64,000 nucleotides of DNA, taken from positions 48,475,577 to 48,539,576 of the forward strand of contig CM037869.1 in the NCBI GenBank assembly GCA_021292105.1, read 5' to 3'. Shown here piece after piece: positions 17,064 to 28,242 of the stretch. The DNA comes from Anadara kagoshimensis (lineage: Eukaryota; Mollusca; Bivalvia; Arcoida; Arcidae). The notes beneath the pieces are model-generated. The model saw only the letters and a program-made list of their open reading frames with translations. It searched no databases and was not told where the DNA came from. A program made the position numbers and the translations under genes. Each line of letters begins with the position of its first letter. The stretch's first letter is position 1.

Positions 17064-17094
<31 letters not shown>

Positions 17095-17187
17095 AGCACA
17101 CAACTACACTGGCACACACATACTGACACTCATACACTGGCACACATAAACTGGTACACACACGAATTGACACACACACTCACAAAA

Positions 17188-17223
<36 letters not shown>

Positions 17224-17269
17224 TGACACACACATACACTCATACATAGAAATTGACATACTCACATAA

Positions 17270-17315
<46 letters not shown>

Positions 17316-17980
17316 TCACACAACTACACTGGCACACACAGGCATTGACACACACATACTGACACACATACACTGGCACATACACACTGACACACATTCA
17401 CTGGTACACACACGCATTGACATACACACAAACACACTGACACACATACACTGGCATACAACGCGTTGACAAACAATACACTGGCACACACACACACAAA
17501 CACACGCATTGGCACATACAAACATACACACACACACACACACACACATACACAAACACACACACAAGCACACAACTACACTGGCACACACAGGCATTGA
17601 CACACACATACTGACACACATACACTGGCACATACACACTGACACACATTCACTGGTACACACACGCATTGACATACACACAAACACACTGACACACATA
17701 CACTGGCATACAAACGCGTTGACAAACAAATACACTGGCACACACACACACAAACACACGCATTGGCACATACAAACATACACACACACACACACACACA
17801 CACAAGCACACAACTACACTGGCACACACAGGCATTGACACACACATACACTGGCACATACACACTGACACACATTCACTGGTACACACACGCATTGACA
17901 TACACACAAACACAATGACACACATACACTGGCACACATAAACTGGTACACACACGAATTGACACACACACTCACAAAAC

Positions 17981-18011
<31 letters not shown>

Positions 18012-18057
18012 TGACACACACATACACTCATACATAGAAATTGACATACTCACATAA

Positions 18058-18120
<63 letters not shown>

Positions 18121-18241
18121 ATATATATACTCATACATAGAAATTGACACACTCACATAAAAGCGCACACACACTGGCACACACAAACACACAGACGCAT
18201 TGGCACATACATACATACACAAACACACACACACACACACA

Positions 18242-18272
<31 letters not shown>

Positions 18273-19732
18273 TACATATATATATACTCATACATAGAAA
18301 TTGACACACTCACATAAAAGCGCACACACACTGGCACACAAACACACAGACGCATTCGCACATACATACATACACAAACACACACACAAGCACACAAATA
18401 CACTAGCACAAACACGCATTGACACATACACATACATATACAATGACACACACATATACACTGGCACACACACACACCGACATTCATACACTGGTACACA
18501 CACGCTTTGACATACACACAAACACACTGACACACATTCACTGGCTCACTATCGCGTTGACACACACACACACACACACTGACACACATAAACTGGTACA
18601 CACACGCATTGACACACAAACATACATACAGATTGATACTCACACTGTCACACGCATACTTACACACACACACTTACTGACACACACATTGACACGCACA
18701 CGCACCGAAACATACATACAGCATACACATACTCGCACACACACTGACATACATACACTGGCACACAAACGCGTTGACACAAAAATACACTGGCACACAC
18801 ACACACAAACACACGCATTGGCACATACAAACATAAACAAACACACACACTTACACACACACACACAACCACACACACAAACATAAACACACACACTTAC
18901 ACACACATACACTCATACATAGTAATTGGCACACTCACATAAACGCACACACACACACACTGGCACACGCACACACACAGAGACGCATTGGCACATACAC
19001 ACATACACAAACACACACACATACAACCACATACACACACACACGCACACACATACACACACTCATGCATAGAAATTGACACACTAACATGAACGGACAT
19101 ACACAGTGGCACACACACACACATAGACGCATTGGCATATACACACATACACAAACACACACACAAACACACAACTACACTGGCACACATACGCATTGAC
19201 ACAAACATACTGAACACACATACACTGGCACACACACACACTGACACACATACACTGGCACACATACACTGGCATTCAAACGCGTTGACACACACACACT
19301 CTGACACACACAAACTGGTACACACACGCATACATGCAGATTGATACTCACACTGGCACACGCATACTTACACACACACACTTACTGACAAACACACGCA
19401 CCGAAACACACATACAACATACACATACTCGCACACACACTGACATACATACACTGGCACACAAACGCATTGACGCACACACATACATATGCACTGACAT
19501 ACACACATACTCTCGGACAAACACTGGCACACACAAACTGACACAAACACTTACACACCCTGTCACACCCATAAACTTACACATACACACTTACACACAA
19601 AAACGGACTGAAACACACACACACACTGACACAAACACACTTGCACACACACAGAGACATACACACTGGCACATACACACTAATACACAGACGCACTGAA
19701 ACACACACACTGACACACATACATACACACAC
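16420..19732. repeat. CA-rich minisatellite block 6
   Basis: About 3.3 kb. It differs from the other blocks in having short (AT)n inserts (near 18,116-18,131 and 18,283-18,293) and more sequence change toward the right, which suggests older units at the array edge. Confidence 0.85.
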
Positions 19733-20177
19733 TAGCACATAGATTATGTATTGCAGGTATTTTAATTGCCCAAATGGTGGAAGTGAAGGATTAAGAGTGT
19801 CTCTTTGATTGACCAATCCGTGACGTCCTTTTCTGGGTCCTTTGGTTAGATACCCCTTTTCAACGACGTCCGTAACAAGTTTTGTAATCTCCACAGGGAT
19901 TGGATGTAAGACTTGTGTCAGATAGGCAAATCACAGAGCGTGTAATAAAGAGGGGTGTTTTCGATAACGTCCGTACTGTTTTCTAGATGTGATTTCAATC
20001 CCATTTTTTGATCAAGCTCGAAGATTATTTTTGACCTATAATTTGTCCATAGAAAATTGAGTTATCAAAACTTGGGATGTTTTCAATAACGTTCGTACAG
20101 TTTATGTTGTAAATTTCGATCCCATTTTTGCTTAAGCTCGGGTTGAAAGTAAAATTAAATGAGCAATGATTTAGAGT
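19733..20177. repeat. Macrosatellite core 7, terminal and incomplete
   Basis: The first ~445 bp of the core, more diverged than in the other copies. Similarity ends right after AATGATTTAGAG, the point where the SINE begins in every other core. Unique DNA follows. Confidence 0.85.
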
Positions 20178-20780
20178 ACTTTGATTTCTTTTTTTTTCAA
20201 AAGTGGATACTTATATAAATACGGGCAATATGATTCAGTAAAATTATTTTAACAGAAGTCCAAAGTTTTGTTAAACAATTTAAAATGCACAAATGTGTTT
20301 ATAGTAGTATTTATTTGCCACAATTAATCATATTTGTAAATGTCAAATTTGTGCAAGCGTCTAATCTTATTTTTCATGAAAAACTTTGAAAATAAGTGAC
20401 TAAATTAGTTGGATATGACTTTCTATTAATTTGAAGATACCACTTACATATTTAGAAGACAAAATGTATAAAGAAAAACTTCTGTAAGCCACCTTGAATT
20501 TGTGTATAGGTCAATATGGACATTTTCACTTGAACATTGCACCCATTGACCTTTAGCTGCCCCCACAATTGCCCCTGAGTGAAATCATGCTTGGCAACAA
20601 GCCGATTCTACCAAAATAAAGTTCAAAGAAGGTTATGACATAACTTGCCACCTTTGAACACGTTACCCTCCCTATATCGAAAAATAAGCGGTTTTTTCAA
20701 AATCCTCTACCAGACTAAACTTAGTACTGACATAGTAACAGAATAGTATATCAACACAATGTTATCAACCGTTTACCAGA
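20178..20780. other. AT-rich spacer between two satellite arrays
   Basis: No long reading frame, RNA gene or repeat structure was recognised between the macrosatellite and the first degenerate ~181-bp monomers. Confidence 0.5.
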
Positions 20781-20789
20781 ATATAAGCC

Positions 20790-23700
20790 TAACTATGCTC
20801 GAACAGTTTACTTAACGACTATATGAAATATACGGTACGTCTATTGAATTTTTTACACAATGTGTTCCGCGACATTGATTACAATTCTTGGTAGTGAAGC
20901 TTCAAATTGTTCAGGCGGTTTACTTTCCGTCTATAAGAAATATACTGTATAACGGTATGGGCTTACATTGAAGCTTTAAGCCAATGTGTTCCGAAGCACT
21001 GGGGGTAACCATACTTGGAAGTGACATTGACTAAGCATAGTAGTACAAAATGATATTTCGAAATTCCGAGCACAGTGAAAGCTTCACTCTGCTCAGGCAC
21101 TTATTTGTCTATATAAAATATAATGTATAACGATATGGGCTTACATTGAAGCTTTAAGCCAATGTGTTCCGAGGCACTGGGGGTAACCATACTTGGTAGT
21201 GACATTGCCTAAGCATAGTAGTACAAAATGGTATTTCGAAATTCCGAGCACAGTGAAAGCTTCACTTTGCTCAGGCTTATACTTTCCGTCTATATGAAAT
21301 ACACTGTATAATGGTATGGGCTTATATTGAAGCTTTAAGCCAATGTGTTCCGAGGCACTGGGGGTAACCATACTTGGAAGTGACATTGACTAAGCATAGT
21401 AGTACACAATGGTATTTCGAAATTCCGAGCACAGTGAAAGGTTCTCTTTGCTCAGGCTTTTTACTTTCCGTCTATATGAAATACACTGTATAATGGTATG
21501 GACTTACATTGAAGCTTTAAGCCAATGTGTTCCGAGGCACTGGGGGTAACCATACTTGGTAGTGACATTGCCTAAGCATAGTAGTACAAAATGGTATTTC
21601 GAAATTCCAAGCACAGTGAAAGCTTCACTTTGCTCAGGCTCTTTATTTTCCGTCTATAGGAAATACACTGTATAATGGTATGGGCTTACATTGACGCTTT
21701 AAGCCAATGTGTTCCGAGGCACTGGGGGTAACCATACTTGGTAGTGACATTGCCTAAGCATAGTAGTACAAATTGATATTTCGAAATTCCGAGCACAGTG
21801 AAAGCTTCACTTTGCTCAGGATTTTTACTTTCCGTCTATATGAAATACACTGCATAATGGTATGGGCTTACATTGAAGCTTTAAGCCAATGTGTTCCGAG
21901 GCACTGGGGGTAACCATACTTGGTAGTGACATTGCCTAAGCATAGTAGTACAAAATGGTATTTCGAAATTCCGAGCACAGTGAAAGCTTCACTTTGCTCA
22001 GGCTTTTTACTTTCCGTCTATAGGAAATACACTGTATAATGCTATGGGCTTACAATGAAGCTTTAAGCCAATGTGTTCCGAGGAACTGGGGGTAACCATA
22101 CTTGGTAGTGACATTGCCTAAGCACAGTAGTAAAAACTGATGTTCTGAAATTCAGAGCACAGTGAAAGCTTCACTTTGCTTAGGCACTTTACTTTCCGTC
22201 TTCATGAAATACACTGTATAATGGTATGGGCTTACATTGAAGCTTTAAGCCAATGTGTTCCGAGGCACTGGGGGTAACCATACTTGGTAGTAACATTAAC
22301 TAAGCATAGAAGTACAAAATGGTATTTCGAAATTTCGAGCACAGTGAAAGCTTCACTTTGCTCAGGCTTTTTACCTTCCGTCTATATGAAATACACTGTA
22401 CCAATGTGTTCCGAGGCACTGGGGGTAACCATACTTGGTAGTGACATTGCCTAAGCATAGTAGTACAAAATGGTATTACGAAATTCCAAGCACAGTGAAA
22501 GCTTCACTTTGCTCAGGCTCTTTATTTTCCGTCTATAGAAATAACTGTATAATGGTATGGGATTACATTGAAGCTTTAAGCCAATGTGTTCCGAGGCACT
22601 GGGGTAACCATACTTGGTAGTGACATTGCCTAAGCATAGTAGTACAAAATAGTATTTCGAAATTCCGAGCACAGTGAAAGCTTCACTTTGCTCAGGCTTT
22701 TTACTTTCCGTCTATATGAAATACACTGTATAATGGTATGGGCTTACATTGAAGCTTTAAGCCAATGTGTTCCGAGGCACGGGGGGTAACCATACTTGGT
22801 AGTGACATTGCCTAAGCATAGTATTACAAAATGGTATTAGAAATTTCGAGCACAGCGAAAGCTTCACTTTGCTCAGGCTTTTTACTTTCCGTCTATAGGA
22901 AATACACTGTATAATGGTATAGGCTTATATTGAAGCTTTAAGCCAATGTGTTTCGAGGCACTGGGGGTAACCATACTTGGTAGTGACATTGCCTAAGCAT
23001 AGTAGTAATAAATGATGTTCTGAAATTCCGAGCACAGTGAAAGCTTCACTTTGCTTAGGCACTTTACTTTCCGTCTTCATGAAATACACTGTATAATGGT
23101 ATGGGCTTATATTGAAGCTTTAAGCCAATGTGTTCCGAGGCACTGGCGGTAACCATACTTGGTAGTGACATTGCCTAAGCATAGTAGTACAAAATGGTAT
23201 TTCGAAATTCCGAGCACAGTGAAAGCTTCTCTTTGCTCAGGCTTTTTACTTTCCGTCTATATGAAATACACTGTATAATGGTATGGGCTTACATTGAAGC
23301 TTTAAGCCAATGTGTTCCGAGGAACTGGGGGTAACCATACTTGGTAGTGACATTGCCTAAGCATAGTAGTACAAAATGATGTTCTGAAATTCCGAGCACA
23401 GTGAAAGCTTCACTTTGCTTGGGCACTTTACTTTCCGTCTTCATGAAATACACTGTATAATGGTATGGGCTTACATTGAAGCTTTAAGCCAATGTGTTCC
23501 GAGGCACTGGGGGTAACCATACTTGGTAGTGACATTGCCTAAGCATAGTAGTAAAAAATGATGTTCTGAAATTCCGAGCACAGTGAAAGCTTCACTTTGA
23601 TTAGGCACTTTACTTTCCGTCTTCATGAAATACACTGTATAATGGTATGGGCTTACATTGAAGCTTTAAGCCAATGTGTTCCGAAGCACTGGGGGTAACC

Positions 23701-25350
23701 ATACTTAGTAGTGACATTGCCTAAGTATAGTAGTACAAAATGGTATTTCGAAATTCCGAGCACAGTGAAAGCTTCTCTTTGCTCAGGCTTTTACTTCCGT
23801 CTATATGAAATACACTGTATAATGGTATGGGCTTACATTGAAGCTTTAAGCCAATGTGTTCCGAGGCACTGGGGGTAACCATACTTGGTAGTAACAGTGA
23901 CTAAGCATAGTAGTACAAAATGATATTTCGAAATTCCGAGCACAGTGAAAGCTTCACTTTGCTCAGGCTTTTTACCTTCCGTCTATATGAATACACTGTA
24001 TAATGGTATGAGCTTACATTGAAGCTTTAAGCCAATGTGTTTCGAGGCACTGGGGGTAACCATACTTGGTACTGACATTGCCTAAGCATAGTAGTACAAA
24101 ATGGTATTTCGAAATTCCGAGCACAGTGAAAGCTTCACTTTGCTCAGGCTTTTTACTTTCCGTCTATATGAAATACACTGTATAATGGTATGGGCTTATA
24201 TTGAAGCTTTAAGCCAATGTGTTCCGAGGCACTGGGGGTAACCATACTTGGTAGTGACATTGCCTAAGAATAGTATTACAAAATGGTATTTCGAAATTCC
24301 GAGCACAGTGAAAGCTTCACTTTGCTCAGGCTTTTTACTTTCTGTCTATATGAAATACACTGTATAATGGTATGGGCTTACATTGAAGCTTTAAGCCAAT
24401 GTGTTCCGAGGCACTGGGGGTAACCATACTTGGTAGTGACATTGCCTAAGCATAGTAGTACAAAATGGTATTTCGAAATTCCGAGCACAGTGAAAGCTTC
24501 ACTTTGCTCAGGCTTTTTACTTTCCGTCTATAGGAAATACACTGTATAATGCTATGGGCTTACAATGAAGCTTTAAGCCAATGTGTTCCGAGGAACTGGG
24601 GGTAACCATACTTGGTAGTGACATTGCCTAAGCACAGTAGTAAAAACTGATGTTCTGAAATTCAGAGCACAGTGAAAGCTTCACTTTGATTAGGCACTTT
24701 ACTTTCCGTCTTCATGAAATACACTGTATAATGGTATGGGCTTACATTGAAGCTTTAAGCCAATGTGTTCCGAAGCACTGGGGGTAACCATACTTAGTAG
24801 TGACATTGCCTAAGTATAGTAGTACAAAATGGTATTTCGAAATTCCGAGCACAGTGAAAGCTTCTCTTTGCTCAGGCTTTTACTTCCGTCTATATGAAAT
24901 ACACTGTATAATGGTATGGGCTTACATTGAAGCTTTAAGCCAATGTGTTCCGAGGCACTGGGGGTAACTATACTTGGTAGTAACAGTGACTAAGCATAGT
25001 AGTACAAAATGATATTTCGAAATTCCGAGCACAGTGAAAGCTTCACTTTGCTCAGGCTTTTTACCTTCCGTCTATATGAAATACACTGTATAATGGTATG
25101 AGCTTACATTGAAGCTTTAAGCCAATGTGTTTCGAGGCACTGGGGGTAACCATACTTGGTACTGACATTGCCTGAGCATAGTAGTACAAAATGGTATTTC
25201 GAAATTTGGAGCACAGTGAAAGCTTCACTTTGCTCAGGCTTTTTACTTTCCGTCTATATGAAATACACTGTATAATGGTATGGGCTTATATTGAAGCTTT
25301 AAGCCAATGTGTTCCGAGGCATTGGGGATAACTATACTTGGTAGTGACAC
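20790..25350. repeat. ~181-bp satellite array, about 25 monomers
   Basis: Monomer words recur in fixed order: CCGTCTATATGAAATACACT, GTATGGGCTTACATTGAAGC, AATGTGTTCCGAGGCACTGG, GGTAACCATACTTGGTAGTG, CGAAATTCCGAGCACAGTG and AGCTTCACTTTGCTCAGG. The period is 181-182 bp (ACTTGGT at 21,191 and 21,554 is two periods). The first two or three monomers (20,790-21,000) are strongly diverged and the interior is homogeneous, as expected from unequal exchange. One monomer near 22,400 has lost ~40 bp. A higher-order pattern with a ~1,089-bp period is visible (see findings). Confidence 0.92.
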
Positions 25351-25549
25351 TTAATCGTGAAATGTGATAAAATTTGTTTTATTTGATGTTTTATAAATGA
25401 AACGAAAATATTTGCGAATGTTGAATAAGTAACAATTACTTATTCAATGTTGAACGCTGCAATGTTGAATAAGTAACGTACTTCAGGTATCCTAGGAGGG
25501 TTTTTAATATGGGGGGGGGGGGGGTTGGCAAACCGAAGCTATGACTATG
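25097..25549. repeat. Direct duplication, copy 1
   Basis: Holds the last ~1.4 satellite monomers plus ~200 bp of non-satellite sequence, including a perfect hairpin TTGAATAAGTAA / TTACTTATTCAA and a run of 14 G at 25,511. It reads the same as copy 2 by eye apart from the G-run length. Confidence 0.9.
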
Positions 25550-26001
25550 AGCTTACATTGAAGCTTTAAGCCAATGTGTTTCGAGGCACTGGGGGTAACC
25601 ATACTTGGTACTGACATTGCCTGAGCATAGTAGTACAAAATGGTATTTCGAAATTTGGAGCACAGTGAAAGCTTCACTTTGCTCAGGCTTTTTACTTTCC
25701 GTCTATATGAAATACACTGTATAATGGTATGGGCTTATATTGAAGCTTTAAGCCAATGTGTTCCGAGGCATTGGGGATAACTATACTTGGTAGTGACACT
25801 TAATCGTGAAATGTGATAAAATTTGTTTTATTTGATGTTTTATAAATGAAACGAAAATATTTGCGAATGTTGAATAAGTAACAATTACTTATTCAATGTT
25901 GAACGCTGCAATGTTGAATAAGTAACGTACTTCAGGTATCCTAGGAGGGTTTTTAATATGGGGGGGGGGGGGGGGGTTGGCAAACCGAAGCTATGACTAT
26001 G
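25546..26001. repeat. Direct duplication, copy 2
   Basis: Repeats 25,097-25,549 with an offset of 449-452 bp. The poly-G run is 17 long (25,960-25,976). TATG is shared at the junctions, which fits slippage or microhomology-mediated duplication. A sequence-assembly duplicate is an alternative explanation. Confidence 0.9.
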
Positions 26002-26506
26002 TCGTGTCTATGGCACGAGGCGGGGAGAGTATGAGAGGGGTGCTAAACCCCGCGCATAGTTGGAAAATTTTCAAAACTAAGTCCTGTCTAGACGCATTTT
26101 CAATGTATTTTGCAGCGTTTTGATAGGTTAAAATACTGTGATATCAAGGCAAGATTATATAAAATAACTGTATGACACAAGTTCCATAATCAACCCTCTC
26201 ATTGGGGATGGATATGGGGGTACCCCGGTAAATTTTGCAGCGTTATGATTGAGAGACTGAAAAGCAGTGAAATATTAAGACAAAATTGTACAAATAACTG
26301 CATGACATAATTAAGTCCAATGATTAATTTTCAAACGCACGGTACTCAACTCACGACTTCTGGCTACCTGGTGATTGAGAAGGTTTGGTGCTATATAAAT
26401 AAACTGACCCTCGTCTCTGGAAGCTCGCGCCTTCGGCACTCGCACCTAGCATTGATATAATTCTCAACCCCCCCCCCCCTTTCAAAAAATCCTGGATCCG
26501 CCCCTG
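25933..26506. mobile_element. Possible degraded hAT-like non-autonomous DNA element
   Basis: The right end, read on the minus strand, is CAGGGGCGGATCCAGGATTT followed by a T-run, a G-run and GGTTG. The left end is a poorer match: CAGGTATCCTAGGAGGG, a T-run, a G-run and GGTTGG. CAGGGGCGGATCC termini are known from hAT-type elements in many invertebrates. No matching 8-bp target duplication is visible, so this is tentative. Confidence 0.35.
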
Positions 26507-27823
26507 CCATTAGAGATGCTGTGAGCCGTTTCTAAGGGTGAATTTCAAGACGCCCTGTTACAAGTATAATAATTGATTGGTTACCAAATGGACATTTCCT
26601 GTTTAAGCTCTTGGTTTTTTTTCTTTTTTTAGCACTTATACTATAAACATAAACTATGATACAAAATTTCACACAATATATTGCGGGGGCCTGGCCCCTC
26701 CTTCTCTGACATTGGGGGGCCCGGCCCCTGGCCCCCCTGCTCCTACGCCTATGATGTTAAACTGAATACTTTACTTAACTGTATATATTTTAAAACTCAG
26801 TAGGCAATAATTGTGTGTTATTGTCAGAAATATACTCTTATCTGAATTTGCTGCTAGTAAAATTTTGAAATTCCTCAAACAATAAGGTATACTCTTTCAT
26901 GCAAAGTATTTGCTAAGCTTAGTAAAATATATTCTGGTATATTTTCACCATCTTGGAAACAATTTTAGTTTCATAATTTTGGTCCGGGAGCCGCTGGATA
27001 GGAATTGCATTCCGGTACCGGCCGTCTAGTGCTGCAAAATATAAACTGGTACAATATTCTCAGTATTACGTATCAACCAACATGCGAGTCTGGTATTAAT
27101 CATAATGTCACATTTAAATTAACACATATACATGTATACGGTGTGTGTTACAGATTTTAAATCTACGATGGCTTGTTACTGCTGTGTATATCATCTGATA
27201 ATATGACACGTGCGACTTTATTTTAAAATTAATCAAAAATAAAATTTAAAAGGAAATTTGTATTAAAACATCGGATTTAAAAAGAATACTGGGCAAATCT
27301 ATATTTCAACTAAATTTATAGTTCACAATTTCTTGTGATACGGCATTACTTGTCAAATATAACTGCTGTTCCTCGCACAGTTTTGATTACGCTAGCTAAA
27401 TAGGAGTTGTTTACCCTTCCAGAGCATGAAGCTTACCCTTTCCGGTGGAAGTTCACGTGTCAAACCTGACTGATCAGTTCCAAAATTTTATACTTTGCTT
27501 TTGGATTGTGATTCAGACATGGATTAGTATGTTTGTTTTTGATTTGGTAACGGGGGCACTTGTTTTTTTTCGACAATCTACAGAAATGTGTATGTAAAAT
27601 TAACACTATCCTAAACTGAAGCCGTCATGACTACCCATAGACACCATGTCCGCAAAATATTCACCATTAGAGATTTTCATTTTGCAAATAATCCGAAGCA
27701 AGTAACATTGCTATGACGTCACTGAGAACCAATCCAATGATGCAAACATAACAGAACAGATTTGACCAATCAAAATGCTTTAAACAAATAAGATTGAATA
27801 GCATGTATATACCTTTAATGTAT
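26507..27823. other. AT-rich spacer upstream of the dioxygenase gene
   Basis: No gene recognised. GC-rich sequence at about 26,685-26,755 (GGGGGCCTGGCCCC, CCCCTGCTCCTACGCCTATG) resembles one terminus of a DNA transposon, but no partner end was found. The rest shows no clear structure. Confidence 0.45.
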
Positions 27824-28008
27824 GTCTCCGTGGCCCAGTGGTATAAAGCGCCTACTAACGGATCATAACGCTTACTACCTGTGTCGGGTTCACATTTTGA
27901 CAGATCATAGTATTTCAGTTCAGTTGGCGGGTTGTTGTTGCTTCGCCAGCAGTGATGAACTCGGTTTTAGGTAAAATACTCTGAACTGGAGCGTAAAATG
28001 AAAAAAAA
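27824..28008 (+). mobile_element. tRNA-derived SINE with poly-A tail
   Basis: The head reads CCGTGGCCCAGTGGTATAAAG (A box near TGGCCCAGTGG). A weak B box follows, GGGTTCACATT about 50 bp downstream, then a non-tRNA body (GTTGTTGCTTCGCCAGC, CTCTGAACTGGAGCGTAAAA) and an A-rich end at about 28,000. It is a different family from the (TTGA)n-tailed SINEs. Target duplication not clear. Confidence 0.6.
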
Positions 28009-28183
28009 AACATTATTCCATTCTAATAGGTTTGATATATGGCATATAAACGTACACTTCTGTATTTTCTGAGTTAACGATTATCATTAACTGTTGTTTT
28101 TGTGAAACATAAATGACACTTTTCTGCTGCCGTAGACACCGTTATTTACACAGTTTATACTGTACAACCTAGTTTGTTTCAAA

Positions 28184-28242
28184 ATGAACATGGACGATAA
28201 ATTAGCCGAAGAGATTACTAGCCAGTGTAAGCAGTATGACGG
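28184..28242 (+). CDS. Dioxygenase exon 1
   Basis: Nineteen codons (MNMDDKLAEEITSQCKQYD) plus two bases, ending at a consensus donor GTAAGT (28,243). Any 5' untranslated exon upstream cannot be recognised. Confidence 0.75.

Larger units (their letters stand above)
1..20177. repeat. CA-rich macrosatellite array, seven cores
   Basis: The stretch alternates between a nearly invariant ~780-bp non-CA core (starts at 1 [partial], 1,583, 3,628, 6,005, 10,915, 15,639 and 19,733) and CA-rich minisatellite blocks of 1.2 to 3.9 kb. Core-to-core spacing is about 2.05, 2.38, 4.91, 4.72 and 4.09 kb, so the unit grows by expansion of the CA part while the core stays constant. The array runs off the left edge of the window. 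On the right it stops inside the seventh core at about 20,177. Cores differ from each other mainly by single-base indels. No protein gene was seen in the array. Confidence 0.9.

Noticed and set aside
302-19894. Dozens of 60-290-codon open frames, rich in His-Thr (plus strand) or Cys-Val (minus strand)
   Set aside because: They are translations of CA/TG repeats that lack stop codons; they occur in all frames with no start context or domain, so they are not genes.
26685-26755. GC-rich terminus-like sequence ending CTCCTACGCCTATG
   Set aside because: Looks like one end of a DNA transposon, but no partner end or target duplication was found.
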